Origin: Avena insularis
Lineage: Eukaryota; Streptophyta; Magnoliopsida; Poales; Poaceae
Reading direction: 5' to 3'
DNA: 64,000 bases
NCBI GenBank assembly: GCA_023614405.1
Contig: CM042690.1
Coordinates: 663,098,802-663,162,801 of the forward strand
This document shows positions 24,501-36,900 of the stretch, one piece after another. How positions within the stretch are numbered: position 1 is the first letter of the stretch; each line of letters opens with the position of its first letter. Both the position numbers and the translations under genes were made by a program. Below the pieces are notes generated by a model that did not search any database, had not been told where the DNA came from, and was given only the letters and a program-made list of their open reading frames with translations.

Positions 24501-26278
24501 GCCAGAAGATTACGGCGGGGCAGAGGATGTCTGGGGGCACAGGGGCTCACCGCGGGCTCGATGGAGGGCTCGGATCGGGACGGGGCGCAGCAGATCGACG
24601 AGGATGCAGACGCCCGGCTCGGCTAGGGTTTTCGGTGGGCGCGTCGATGTGCAGCTCGACCTGGCCTTCTCCTCCTTGTCTGCGGGTATAGGGGCGTCGC
24701 AGGGGCCCGACTCGTCCTTCCTCGACACCCAAATCTCCACGCCATCGGCCAAAACAAGGAGGGAAAGGTGAGGCTGACGGCGGTCGGGGTTGGAGAGGGA
24801 CGGAGGCAGGCAGGTGGTGGGGAGAAAAAGGCGAGGCCCTGGGTATCTGGGTTGCTACCAGACAAGGGAGAGGGAGTAGATAGGGACGGGAGAGAGAGGG
24901 GGATGCCGTGGGGATGTGGTGACGGGAAAAGGTGGCCTCGGCCACCTTTCCTCTACACCCTCACATGTGCTCGGCCGTAGGCTCGAGGTGGAGCCGCAGT
25001 GGCCTGCAGGGGAGAGGGCCACAGGAGCTAGGGCCTTGGTGGGGCTGGCTTGGCAGGGAGAAAGGAAGGTAGAGAGAGCTAGGGTAGGAGGGAGGGAGTA
25101 GATAGCTAGGTTAGGGGGGAAGGCTTCGGCCTAGGGTTGGAGAGAGAGGGGCTGGTGGGGCCTGCTGGCAGGGAGAGGGAGAGAGGACAGCCTCGGCATG
25201 GGGGTCTTGCATGGGATTAGGGTTTAGTTAGATATTAGGGTTTGGAGAGAGGATTAGAGAGAGAGGGTGAGGACTCAGGGTAGGCTTAGGGTCTACGGGG
25301 TAGGGGATTAGGGTTTAACCCCTACGGACAAGCATGAGGTAGCAAGGGTGGTGAGGAGAAAAAGTGGTGTAGGGTTTTTGGGAAGGGTTTGATATGATCA
25401 ACACATGGCATGCATGGATGGGGGATGGTAAGGGAAACAAGATTAAGGTGAAAAGAATTGAGAGAGAAAAGGAGAGCTCACAAGAAGGATTCACTCAAAA
25501 ATCCCAAGCAAAACCAAGGGAGATCAAAAGGTGGTGATTGTTGCATGGCCCATGCAAAGCATTAAATACCCTGTTTTAATCTTGTGAAAACAAAATAAAT
25601 AATCATGGCATTTATACATGTGCATTCCAAAAATGATGTAGTAAGGCCAAGCTAAAAGAATAAAAGAATGTTCCATGTGAAGTAGATGGAGATGCTCATA
25701 TTTGAATAAAAAATGGGACATGCTAGTGTGTATGTGCCACTAGGTATTTAGTAAGCCCAAAAATATCCCAACATGAACATATATTCCAAAACAATCCATA
25801 TGGAAGCTATAATAAGAGGTATTACTCACAAAGCATGCCGAGGTGGCTCCACATATCAATAATGTGAAAACAACAAGATGCTAGTGTGAGAGCCTGTAGA
25901 AATAGAAATGGATCCATCCAACCCACATGAGCTAGAGGTAAAACCAAATAAAATGCAATGCTCACATATGGTGGAATGGTGGAATGATGGGGTGGTGACA
26001 AGAAAGATGGTGGAGTTTGACAAAAGATATGCCCCCAAGTCAACTTGGGCATCAAGCATTTATCAAGAACCAAATACAATATATCAAGAGGCACATACAA
26101 TTAATAATGCATATGAGATAAGAACCAAATGAAAAGGGATTTTATATGATGCTCAAATGCAAGGTGGCATGATGACATGAGCATGATATAATTATGATGC
26201 AACAATTATATGTAGGAAGTAGCCATTATATTACTAAACCATGTAGCATTACATATGTTAGACAGATGGGATGCTACA
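21571..26278 (-). mobile_element. Solo LTR, 4.7 kb, related to the LARD-like element
   Basis: On the minus strand it begins TGTAGCATCCCA at 26278 and ends GTAGTTACA at 21571. Its start shares TGTAGCATCCC, CATCATGCCAC and TTGCATTTGAGCAT with the LTR at 28780. Its later part shares a block with 31860-32150 (GCGGTTATGG...GGGTAAATCTTTCT) in the right order. The flanks are GAGGG (21566-21570) and GCGGG (26279-26283), a 4/5 duplication, and no primer site or internal region adjoins. This is therefore best read as a solo LTR left by recombination. The centre (23950-25300) is GC-rich and holds open frames that I regard as chance. Confidence 0.75.
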
Positions 26279-26339
26279 GCGGGTCTTGCGGCACACAAGA
26301 AAATCGAGAAGTATCAGGTGCGCCGTCCTCGAATCCCTT

Positions 26340-26470
26340 CCTCACCCACGTGCCCCACCCCAGATCTACCTTCCCCGATCCCACTTCTTCTTCCCCACGC
26401 GCCCCACCCCAGATCTACCCTCCCCGGTCCTACTTCGTCTTCCCCACGCGCCCCACCCCAGATCGAGAAA
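26340..26470. repeat. 49-bp tandem repeat, about three units
   Basis: GCCCCACCCCAGATCTACC recurs at 26352, 26401 and (as GCCCCACCCCAGATC) 26450, with intervening TTCCCC...CTTCTTC, a period of 49 bp. The last unit is partial. Related CACCCCAGAT words recur near 26490 and 26797. Confidence 0.8.
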
Positions 26471-26899
26471 ACAACTCCAACGCCTTCCCCACCCCAGATT
26501 TGATATGTTACATTGCATATCTTCTGCTCAATGGAGAACAAAGCCATTGAATTTTTAAGTTACATCGGCTCGTCCCCCTCTGCAAAATCCCCACCTCTAT
26601 GTAAGTCATCTCTGCATAAAAATCCCAGACCTCCTCATCCTCTATCTCCTCTCCTCCTTTTTGTGTTCCATCTGCTGTGTACTTCTTCTACAAAATCATA
26701 ACATCCGATGTGGTTCATCCAGAAAAAGCAGTACAACATCCACCCAAAAAAAGAACAGTTTGAGTTACATTTAAGAAGACATACCTCTCCTCCCACCCCA
26801 GATTGGATGTGTTACATTTGGATGGTGTAAAAAAGGAACTCAAAAAAAGGCACATATCTTGCTTACATTGTTGCTCTAGGTTATGTTCCCAGATGTAAC

Positions 26900-27085
26900 A
26901 TGTTGGTCTATAAGTAGATGTTCCAAAAGTAGTTGTACCGGTGCATGTACCAAAACGTAACGGTTTGGTCTATTAGTAGATGTACCAATTTGTTCTATCA
27001 GTAGATGTTCTATCTAGCGTGCGGTACTAATAGAACAACCTGGCTGTGATGGGTTCTATCAGTTGATGTACCAAGTTGTTCTACT
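26900..27085. repeat. Degenerate direct repeats TTCTATCAGTAGATGTACCAA
   Basis: Variants of TCTATTAGTAGATGTACCAA occur at about 26910, 26970, 26992 and 27052, and one is partly inverted around 27020. They are loosely spaced and may be subterminal transposon repeats. Confidence 0.45.
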
Positions 27086-27600
27086 CGAACTCTTGCCTCT
27101 TTGATTTGCCTATTTGTTGTTGCCCATGACGCTCGATTTGACTTACAGATCGCTCCGGCTGCCACCCATAACCGCCGAACCAAGGTCCATGGGTGGCTGA
27201 AGTGCGTGGATCAATGGCGACGCATGCAGAGCTAGGGTAGGCTGAAGCAGGGGAGCTCCACGTGCCGACATTACATGTTAGAGGAAAAGAAATAACGAAC
27301 TAGTATAATGACAAATTGCCATATTATGTACTTCACTGGAAGGGTAAAACCATCTAAAAAGTTATTAGTTGACAGAAGTGTCCCTCCTTTTATTATTAGG
27401 TACTAGATGAATGCCCGTGCGTTGCTACGGATTGAACTTTTAGGCTATATAGAATTTCATATCCATTATCGTTCCTCTGCGTCACCACAGAGCAATATAA
27501 AAAAATGACAAACTATTTGTTTTCTTGGCAACACACCAGCACCTTACCATACGACCGAAAGAAAAGACTAAAAATAATCGACGGAATACTTACTCAATTC

Positions 27601-27662
27601 TATCAAAAAGATAATCCTCCTATCAAAAAGATTTCAGTCTATCAAAAAGATAATCCTCCTAT
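27601..27662. repeat. Short direct repeat, two copies
   Basis: TATCAAAAAGATAATCCTCC occurs at 27601 and 27640 (39 bp apart), with a partial copy between. Small local duplication inside the Helitron body. Confidence 0.8.
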
Positions 27663-28774
27663 AACTGGTAAGAGAAAAACTATAGCTCGAGCGTCTCCTA
27701 AAGCGTGAAATAAACAATAAACTTGGACACCTCGTGAAGGTTGACGCCTTAAAATTTGAAGTAGCCTCCGCCTCCTCCATGCTCACCATGCTCCTGTCCG
27801 AGAAAGATTGTTGTCGATATCCAACCGTCTTCCAGGATCATGGTTACTTTTCGGCTTCCTGGCACCATACTTTCAATCTACAGATGCATGCGACTTGGTC
27901 ACAGAAACATGTAACATCATTCGCCTGGTCAATTTCCTTAGTTCTGCAATTTGGTCGAGTTGTGGTTCCTTATGATGTCATTTGGCTTGAGATTAACGTG
28001 GGTGAATAAAGTGAGTTATCAGCATTACAATTTGAATGACTGATCTACAAAACACATACTTGATAGAAATAGCGTGAGAGACAGACAATCATAAAGTCTC
28101 GGTGGATTCATCTCAGCCTCTTTACAATGTCAATTTTATCACTATAAGTTTACTCGAGCAACAAATAGATCAGGAAGAGAGTTCTCGCTGTGGCTACAAC
28201 TAATTCTATGTTTCTCTCATATTCAAGATGCTGGACGACTTCTACAAGAGGAATTACAAAGATAAATCCTCAGGTTTACACCAATCAAGGGCTTGCATAT
28301 GTTCTTTATGGCCAAAAAGCTACTCGTAGCAGGTATGATAAAGTTATGTTGTTATATCGTAATTTACAGCCAAAAAATGGTTAAGAGTATTTAGCATCTG
28401 TTTTAGAGTGGCATCTAATCTACCTAGATTGATTTCATGCATTAGATTTACAGGCTATGCTTTATAAACACCAGAGGTTTGATAAGAATAAATTTTTGTA
28501 GTAACGGGCATCCATGTATTTGAACATGGTTTAGGTTCAGAGCATAAGTATGCATGACAAGCATGTATAATCTACTTAGGAAATGTTGCTCGTCCCGTGG
28601 CTAGTCACCACTCACCACATAGCCCAATTACATAAAGCAATGACCTTCACAATCTCGGATATATTTCATTTTGCCAGCGGGCGTTAAACCTCACATGACC
28701 CATGGTTGGCTAGACACTCGGGCTAGAGGGTACCTTACCCGCCGACACAAACCTTGACATAAATGGAACGTCAA
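27663..28774. other. Helitron F body, no recognised gene
   Basis: Open stretches at 27734-28009 and 28190-28384 are short and show no family resemblance I can name. They might be captured exons. Nothing else is seen up to the LARD-like element. Confidence 0.35.
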
Positions 28775-28779
28775 CTAAC

Positions 28780-31700
28780 TGTAGCATCCCGCTAAAACCA
28801 CTACTACAAAATCGCTTGTTATTTCTATCTTTGTGCATCATCATGACCGCATGTTTATTTTATCATGCCACATTGCATTTGAGCATCTTTATGTCATCAT
28901 GCATTTGTTTGCCTAAAACTATTTTCCAAAAGCCTACCTTTATTTTCTATTTGTCTTCATCTTTTTTTTCAAATTTAAAACCTTGATCTCTTCCGGATAC
29001 TTTTGTTTTGTCTAAAATTATTTTTACAAAAGGTCTTTAAAATAAAAGAGACCAATAAATAAAAATAAAACGTTTGTTTGGGGGAGTCAGCCGGCCAGGC
29101 CAAAGGCCCAGCCAGCCAGACTACAACCCAGCTGGCCCAACCTGTTAACCGACCAAAACCCTAGAAACCTAAACCACCACACCCGGCTACCTCTAATCCC
29201 CACCCACACCTGCTGCCGCCACTTTGCACCCCGCACACCACCCTTTTCCCTGGACCAAACTCACCAACCGATCCAACCCAGTGGACACACGCCCAGCCCC
29301 ACCCGAACACGCACACACACGCACCTGGAACTCACGCACGCAGCGCGCGGTACGCGGACACGCTCCACGATCGCGCCCGGCCCCACCTACCTTGATCCCA
29401 TCTTCCTCGCACGCGCCATCTCGTATCCACTGTCAACGCAACCAGCCCACCCTCGCTCTCCCACCTACCGCGACGCGGGCCCTACCCCCACCGACGCGGC
29501 GCACTTGCGATTCCCCATCCCCGGCCTCCGTCGCTCTCCTTCGGCTCGGCCGCGCCTCTCTGTGCGCCCTCACCCGCTTCTCCCCATCAACCGCCACCGC
29601 GGCGCCCTCCTCCACCTCGACAGCACCGTCGCCGCAGACGGCCTCAGGCCTTCCCCGAGCTTCCCCTTCCCCTGCGCCTCGCCGGTTTCCCCTCCCATGC
29701 TGCAGCGCCTCGCCGGCGCTCGTCTCCAGCCGCCTTCCTCAACCGGCTGCCTCCCCATCAAGCGAGCCGCCGCCGTGCTCCGTCCCCGCCTCGTCCTTCG
29801 TTCCCCTCCGCTCGCGATTCCGCCGCCAGGGACGCAAACTCTCCTCCCTGTCGCCTCTCTACCCCACGCTCGCCATCCTCTCTACTCAACCAAAGCCGAC
29901 TGACACCTCTTCTCGTCCCCGAGCTGTGCCTCGCCGCCGCCTGTGCCTCTGCACCGCCGCGGTAGCTAGCCGTCCTCGAGGAGCTCGGCCTCGCCTCGGT
30001 CCTCTTCCCGGGTTCCTGCACCCGTCCGCGTGCACTGCCGGCCGCAGCGACCTCGACCGCTAGACGCCAAGGACACTCCACCGCCATCCACGAGCTCCGT
30101 CATCGGCGAGCTCTGTAGCGCTCCACCGGGTGTGCGCCACCGTCGCCGACCGTGCGTCCTCGACAGCCCCGTGCCCCGATGCCAAGGACCTGCAGCGTCT
30201 CGTGCTGACCTCTGGCCACCGTTGTCCGTTCCAGCACTGCCGCTCCAAGACATGCGTTGCACCGTTTCCTATCATCAACGCCCTAGGTTGCATGTTTCAT
30301 CTTGCTCCTGTGCAGGTGTTCGATTAGGTTCCCAATACATAGCTGCCACTGTGTGCGTTCCTAGCCACAGCTCTTGCAGGTCATGTGTTGCCCATGACAG
30401 CTGCTACCCCGGTGCTCCACATGTTCTTTGTTCCTTCGTGGACCGGGAAGTCCAGTGGTAGTGCCGAAGTCCGAGGCCAATAGCAGCGTCTCAAGTTCCT
30501 CCTTGGCAAAACCATCGACAAGATCTTTGTCAGGGTTTGCTGTATCACGAGACGCCGAGAGCTGCTTCACGGATCCGGTGACCCCGACACCTCATGACCT
30601 TTTTGGACCTCAAGACTGTACCTGAAGATCGCATACCCGGAGCGACAAGATCTCTACACGGAACACCGAGACCCCGGACGCCAAGACCGCCCACATGGAA
30701 ACCGAAGACCTAGTGCCCGGAGTCAGAAGACCGATCCTCGTCGAACCCCAAGATCTTCGACCCCTAATGTGTTCCCCTTTCCGAGAAACCTATTTTATAA
30801 TTACCATCTATACATTGTTGCATATTAAATTATTCATACTTGCATGCATATTGTGGGTGTTTGGTGATATTTCGATGATTCACCTAAATTAAATATGGAG
30901 ACCATATACGGGCTATTCTAGTCTTATATTAGCTCCATTTAAATTGGTGTAGCGAACCAATGCCATGTTTCGCCTTGTTAAGCCAACATTTAAAATGCGG
31001 GGTATCTAAACAACATGAACCACTTAATAAATTGTCGGAACCCCGGTTCCGCTTAATTTTGTCTAGTCGCATCGCATCAATACCATGCCATGCATCATAT
31101 CATAAACATGCCGATTCTTCTGCCGTAGTATTAAATATTGCATCCGGTGTTTCTTTTAGTGTTTTGTTCTTCGCGGATTAGGCCGTTGAGTGGATGTGAG
31201 TATCGACAAGTCCTTCGGATAATGTATCTTCGGCAGTGTTTCCCAGGCGAGCAATCTCCCCCTTTCTACCTATTTTGCATTTATAGTCTTTACTTCCTCA
31301 TGTTGATCTATTGCTACCCGTATTGCGATGCTTTAGTTTCCACGCACCATTTATATTCCCTGCAGCCTCTATATTGCCTTGGACACATCCTATTGTCTGT
31401 TGTTTGATAGATAGTCGGCCTTGCGAGTCATAGTTGCGTGCTCAGGTGCTGCTTCGCGTCGTTGTTGTTCCACCGTTATTGGAAGGTTGCCACATGCTTA
31501 ATGGTAGAGACGATCATGGCTTTAATTACAACTTGATATTAAATTGCTGGGATAACTAATAAAAGAGGCACCGGTGGGCAATAAATGCTATTTGGTTTTT
31601 CATGTCCACTTGTGTCCCGTAGGCCCCGAGTACTTGATACCTGTTCCTTGACTATTCGCACTATCGACATACGGGAGAGTCTATGAATCCCCCTTAGCCA

Positions 31701-33136
31701 GAGCTTGATTCATTTCTTATTTCTTGGGGCCACAAACTAGTTTGGGGCTTTATTAATATCCTATACTTATGCCATGCTTTACTGCTTTATTTATGATTGT
31801 GCGTGGAGCACCTGTACTGTTTTGGATCGTGACACGTTTTCGCTGTATCGATAAGCCTAGTCACACTTTAGGGTTCCCAGTCGTTTACCGCCGTCTACAC
31901 AAACCCTGGGTCCGTCTCGGAGCCGGCCAACTTCGTTGCGGGTAGCTTAGTGGGGTGGCCCCCTGAAATGATTTATGAATCATATGATTGCTTTGTCGTG
32001 AAAGCCTCGTTGAGTTTTGATTTGGTTTTTCCGAGGTTGATCGTGTGTGTGTTGCTATTTGTGCACCCCTGCAGGGTAAATCTTTCTGAAAGCCGTGTCC
32101 GCGGTTATGGACGACTTGGATCACAATATCTCGATCATAGACAAGCATAATTAAAGTAGTGCTATAAATTTGACTTAATATGTGACTAGTAATTAGCTTC
32201 ACTACAATGGAATGGATAATAAAAGTGCCAACAACTGGTGGAACTGGGTGTATCGTGTCATGCTATACCTGCCTAGTAAGTATCGCAACTCCAATGGAAT
32301 GAAATAAAAGTGCCAACAACTACTGGGTTTGGGATGTCGCATGCTAATTGCATCTGACTAGTAAGTACTGCAACCACAACTGAATGGTTAATTAAAACTG
32401 CCCACTACTTATGCAATCAGGATGACTCATGCTATCTATATCTGACTAGTAAGTGCTTCAACTATAATGGAATGAATAAAACTACCAACTGTGTGAGTTC
32501 CTCGGTTTGACTTCCTCGTTTGGTCTCGAGGGGGAAATGTCAGGATGGGTATGTTTGGTGTTAGTATCAGGTTGGATCCGAATAGGTCTTTCTTATCCCT
32601 CTCTAATAGCTGCCAGTTTTACTGAGTCTCTATAGGTTGTTTAGTGCTGATGCGCTGCCGCTTCAGTCCACCATACCTATGTAGGCAAGAGCCATCGAAT
32701 TCTAGCCTGGCCGTGTACTGGCCTCAGTACTAACGCTCCTCTTTTTTCCTTTGCCCTTTGTCGGCACCCCTTTTGTTTTAGCAGGTTTGAGATCGACGTC
32801 GTTAGCAGGGTTACCCTTCCGGCTTGGCCTGGGCAGGGTTATGGACGCCATTGGTTATTCTTCAGGGCTCTTAGCCCTATTTGCATCTTGTCCGTAGTCG
32901 GACGCTCTATCGTTTTCAAGGTGATTTGGATCTTTGTACTGTATATATGTATTCTTGACTCATGGAGTCGTTATTGTATATAAATGTTCTGTGGGTCCCA
33001 TCGTGGACTATTGTGTAATGATATTACTTCGTTTTCCACCCGCACGCAAGTGCCTAGTGGGCGTCCTTAAATCGTTTCTATGCGGGTTTGGCGTGAAGCG
33101 CTAAAATGTACATAGGGCCGATTCGAGGGTGTTACA
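28780..33136 (+). repeat. 5' LTR of the LARD-like element
   Basis: It starts TGTAGCATCCCG and ends GGGTGTTACA. A GC-rich section (about 29070-30270) is rich in C and codes only for low-complexity Pro/Ser/Arg frames. Downstream parts share a block with the solo LTR at 21571. It differs from the 3' copy by scattered substitutions and small indels. Confidence 0.9.
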
Positions 33137-33139
33137 GAG

Positions 33140-33151
33140 TGGTATCAGAGC
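33140..33151 (+). other. Primer binding site, tRNA-Met type
   Basis: TGGTATCAGAGC starts three bases after the LTR end. Confidence 0.9.
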
Positions 33152-33977
33152 TCAGCAGTTGCGATACCCCACTGATCCAGCCTGTAGAATAACCTAACTA
33201 ACGACTGAAGTAGAGTGTCAAAACTATTTTGGAAAAATCGGTTGGATAGATCTGATTAGGTCTGCTTTTACTCCTTATCCCTCTGCTATTCTCCTCTTAC
33301 CTTTGCGTGTTTTCAATCTGCTCTCTTACCTTTCTTCAAGTCTAGGATTTCTCGTGGATTGGGTTTCCTTCGTACCTTCAGGGTTTCGCTTCCTCCTTTG
33401 GTAAACGGTGCTTCTACATCCGGTCTTGATGCTATCTGAGGAATCCTTCATCTGTTGGACTTCTCTTTGTTCCTTCTTGTGCCTTCCGATGTTTTCCGAC
33501 ACGACGACGTCATCTACATCAGATCCGATGAAGAGCCTGCATCACTCCTTTGTTTCCGAATCTCGCTTGTCGAGATCTTCAGTCTGAATTCCGAGAATGG
33601 GTGTCATGCTTTTCTACTGCATGTGCGGAGTAATAGTTTGGGTGCGTGATGGATTGGCCCCCATGCCAACTACTCAATCTATTTACTCTCGTACATTGAA
33701 GTGAATTAGAATGCATCATTTCTCTCCTTCTATCGAAGTTAGAGGTGGCTTTGTTTGTTGATACCTTTACCTTCGTCCTTTGTTCCCGGAGTGTTCTCTC
33801 GACGATCCTGGACAGCAACCCCTTGTTGGTGGTGTCACCGATTTCAAGATGGACAAGGATCTTTGTTAGTGGTGTCGCGAGGATCTACACGAAGCGAGAA
33901 GATTCATGTCCTCAGCCTTCTTCCCCGGACCATGAGGCGGATCACGAGGGCGAGATCCATTGTTAGTGGTGTCGAAT
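33152..33977 (+). other. Non-coding internal domain of the LARD-like element
   Basis: Only short open frames are present and no gag, protease or polymerase motif is seen. The words TTGTTAGTGGTGTCG occur near 33859 and 33959, the last directly before the 3' LTR, with a variant TTGTTGGTGGTGTCA near 33822. No convincing polypurine tract adjoins the 3' LTR. Confidence 0.7.
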
Positions 33978-36900
33978 TGTAGCACCCCGATAAAACCACT
34001 ACTAGAAAATCGCTTGTTATTTCTATCTTTGTGCATCATCATGACCGCATTCTCATGTCATCATGCCACATTGCATTTGAGCATCGTCATGTCATCATGC
34101 ATTTGTTTGCCTAAAACTATTTTCCAAAAGCCTACCTTTATTTTCTATTTGCCTCCCTCTTTTTTTTCAAATTTAAAACCTTGATCTCTTCCGGATACTT
34201 TTGTTTTGTCTAAAATTATTTTTACAAAAGGTCTTTAAAATAAAAGAGACCAATAAATAAAAATAAAACGTTTGTTTGGGGGAGTCAGCCGGCCAGGCCA
34301 AAGGCCCAGCCAGCCAGACTACAACCCTAGCTGGCCCAACCCGTTAACCGACCAAAACCCTAGAAACCTAAACCACCACACCCGGGTACCTCTGATCCCC
34401 ACCCACACCTGCTGCCGCCACTTTGCACCCCGCACACCACCCTTTTCCCTTGACCAAACTCACCAACCGATCCAACCCAATGGACACACGCCCATCCCCA
34501 CCCGAACACGCACACACACGCACCTGGAACTCACGCACGCAGCGCGCGGTACGCGGACACGCTCCACGATCGCGCCCGGCCCCACCTACCTCGATCCCCT
34601 CTTCCTCGCACGCGCCATCTCGTCTCCATTGTCAACGCAACCAGCCCACCCTCGCTCTCCCACCTACCGCGACGCGGGCCCCACCCCCACCGACGCGGCG
34701 CACTTGCGATTCCCCATCCCTGGCCTCCGTCGCTCTCCTTCGGCTCGGTCGCGCCTCTCTGTGCGCCCTCACCTGCTTCTCCCCATCAACCGCCACCGCG
34801 GCGCCCTCCTCCACCTCGACGGCACCGCCGCTACAGACGGCCTCAGGCCTTCCCCGAGCTTTCCCTTCTCCCGCGCCTCGCCGGTTTGTCCTCCCACGCT
34901 GCAGTGCCTCGCCGGCGCTCGTCTCCGGCCGTCTTCCTCAACCGGACGCCTCCCCATCAAGCGAGCCGCCGCCGTGCTCCGTCCCCGCCTCGTCCTTCGT
35001 TCCCCTCCACTCGCGATTCCGCTGCCAGGGACGCAAGCTCTCCTTCCCGTCGCCTCTCTGCCCCATGCTCGCCATCCACTCTGCTCAACCAAAGCCGACT
35101 GACAACTCTTCTCGTCCCCGAGCTGTGCCTCGCCGCGCTGTGCCTCTCACGCCCATGTAGCAGCCGCCTCGAGGAGCCGCCGCCTCTGTCCTCTTCCCGG
35201 GTTCCTGCACCCGTCCGCGTGCACTGCCGGCTGCAGCGACCTCGACCGCCAGACGCCAAGGACACTCCACCGCCATCCGCGAGCTCCGTCATCGGCAAGC
35301 TCTGTAGCGCTCCACCGGGCACGTGCCACCGTCGTCGGCCTCGTCCTCGACCTTCTGCGTCCGATGCCAAGGACCTGCAGCTCCTCGGCGACCTCCACCA
35401 CACCGTTGTCCGTTCCCAAAGACGCCCTTTCCAAGACATGCGCTGCGCCGTTTCCTATCATCAACACCCTAGGTTGCATGTTTCATCTTGTTCCTGTGCA
35501 GGTGTTCGATTAGGTGCCCAATATTTAGTTGCCACTGTGTGCGTTCCTAGCCACAGCTCTTGCAGGTCATGTGTTGCCCATGACAGCTGCTACCCCGGTG
35601 CTCCGCATGTTCTCTGTTCCTTCGTGGACCGGGAAGTCCAGTGGTAGTGCCGAAGTCCGAGGCCAATAGCAGCGTCTCAAGTTCCTCCTTGGCAAAACCA
35701 TCGACAAGATCTTCGTCAGGGTTTGCCATATCCGAAGCCTCCATCATGAAACCGAGGAGCGCCGTCACGAGACACCGAGAGCTGCTTCACGGATCCGGTG
35801 ACCCCAACACCTCATGACCTTTTTGGACCTCAAGACTATACCTGAAGATCGCATACCTGGAGCGACAAGATCTCTACACGGAACGCCGAGACCCCGGACA
35901 CCAAGACCGTCCACATGGAAACCGAAGACCTAGTGCCCGGAGTCAGAAGATCGATCCTCGTCGAACCCCAAGATCTTCGACCCCTAATGTGATCCCCTTT
36001 CCGAGAAACCTATTTTATAATTACCATCTTTACATTGTTGCATATTAAATTGTTCATACTTGCATGCATATTGTGGGTGTTTGGTGCTATTTCGATGATT
36101 CACCTAAATTAAATATGGAGACCATATGCGGGCTATTCTAGTCTTATATTAGCTCCATTTAAATTGGTGAAGCAAACCGATGCCATGTTTTGCCTTGTTA
36201 AGCCAACATTTAAAATGCGGGGTATCTAAACAACATGAACCACTTAATTAATTGTCAGGACCCTGGTTCCGCTTAATTTTGTCTAGTCGCATCGCATCTA
36301 TGCCATGCCATGCATCATATCATAAACATGCCGATTCTTCTGCCGTAGTATTAAATATTGCATCCGGTGTTTCTTTTAGTGTTTTGTTCTTCGCGGATTA
36401 GGCTGTTGAGTGGATGCGAGTATCGGCAAGTCCTTCGGATAATGTATCTTCGGCAGTGTTTCCCAGGCGAGCAATATCCCCGTTTCTACCTATTTTGTAT
36501 TTATAGTCTTTACTTCCTCATGTTGATCTATTGCTAGCCGTATTGCGATGCTTTAGTTTCCGCGCACCATTTATATTCCCTGCAGCCTCTATATTGCCTT
36601 GGACACATCCTACTGCCTGTTGTTTGATAGATAGTCGGCCTTGCGAGTCATAGTTGCGTGCTCAGGTGCTACTTCACGTCGTTGTTGTTCCACCATTATT
36701 GGAAGGTTGGCACATGCTTAATGGTAGAGACAATCATGGCTTTAATTACAACTTGATATTAAATTGCTGGGATAACTAATGAAAGAGGCACCGGTGGGCA
36801 ATATATGATATTTGGTTTTTCATGTCCACTTGTGTCCCGTAGGCCCCGAGTACTTGATACCTGTTCCTTGACTATTCGCACTATCCACATACGGGAGAGT

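Larger units (their letters stand above)
26284..27400 (-). mobile_element. Helitron copy G, right part
   Basis: The 5' end on the minus strand lies at about 27400 (CTAATAATAAAAGGAGGG), followed by a TTTTACCCTTCCAG box, which matches the 5' ends of the copies at 62993 and 54634. It is directly joined to the 3' end of the next copy at 27403. The body runs left, is interrupted by the solo LTR, and its own 3' end was not found. No protein domain is visible. Confidence 0.6.

Noticed and set aside
24195..24980. Overlapping frames on both strands as genes
   Set aside because: GC-rich LTR sequence with open frames in nearly all phases, no recognisable domain, and inside the solo LTR.
29224..30063. 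279-codon frame and its counterparts at 34272-35160 as protein genes
   Set aside because: They lie in the C-rich part of the two LTRs, are low in complexity (Pro, Ser, Arg), are open in several frames at once and differ in frame and length between the two copies.
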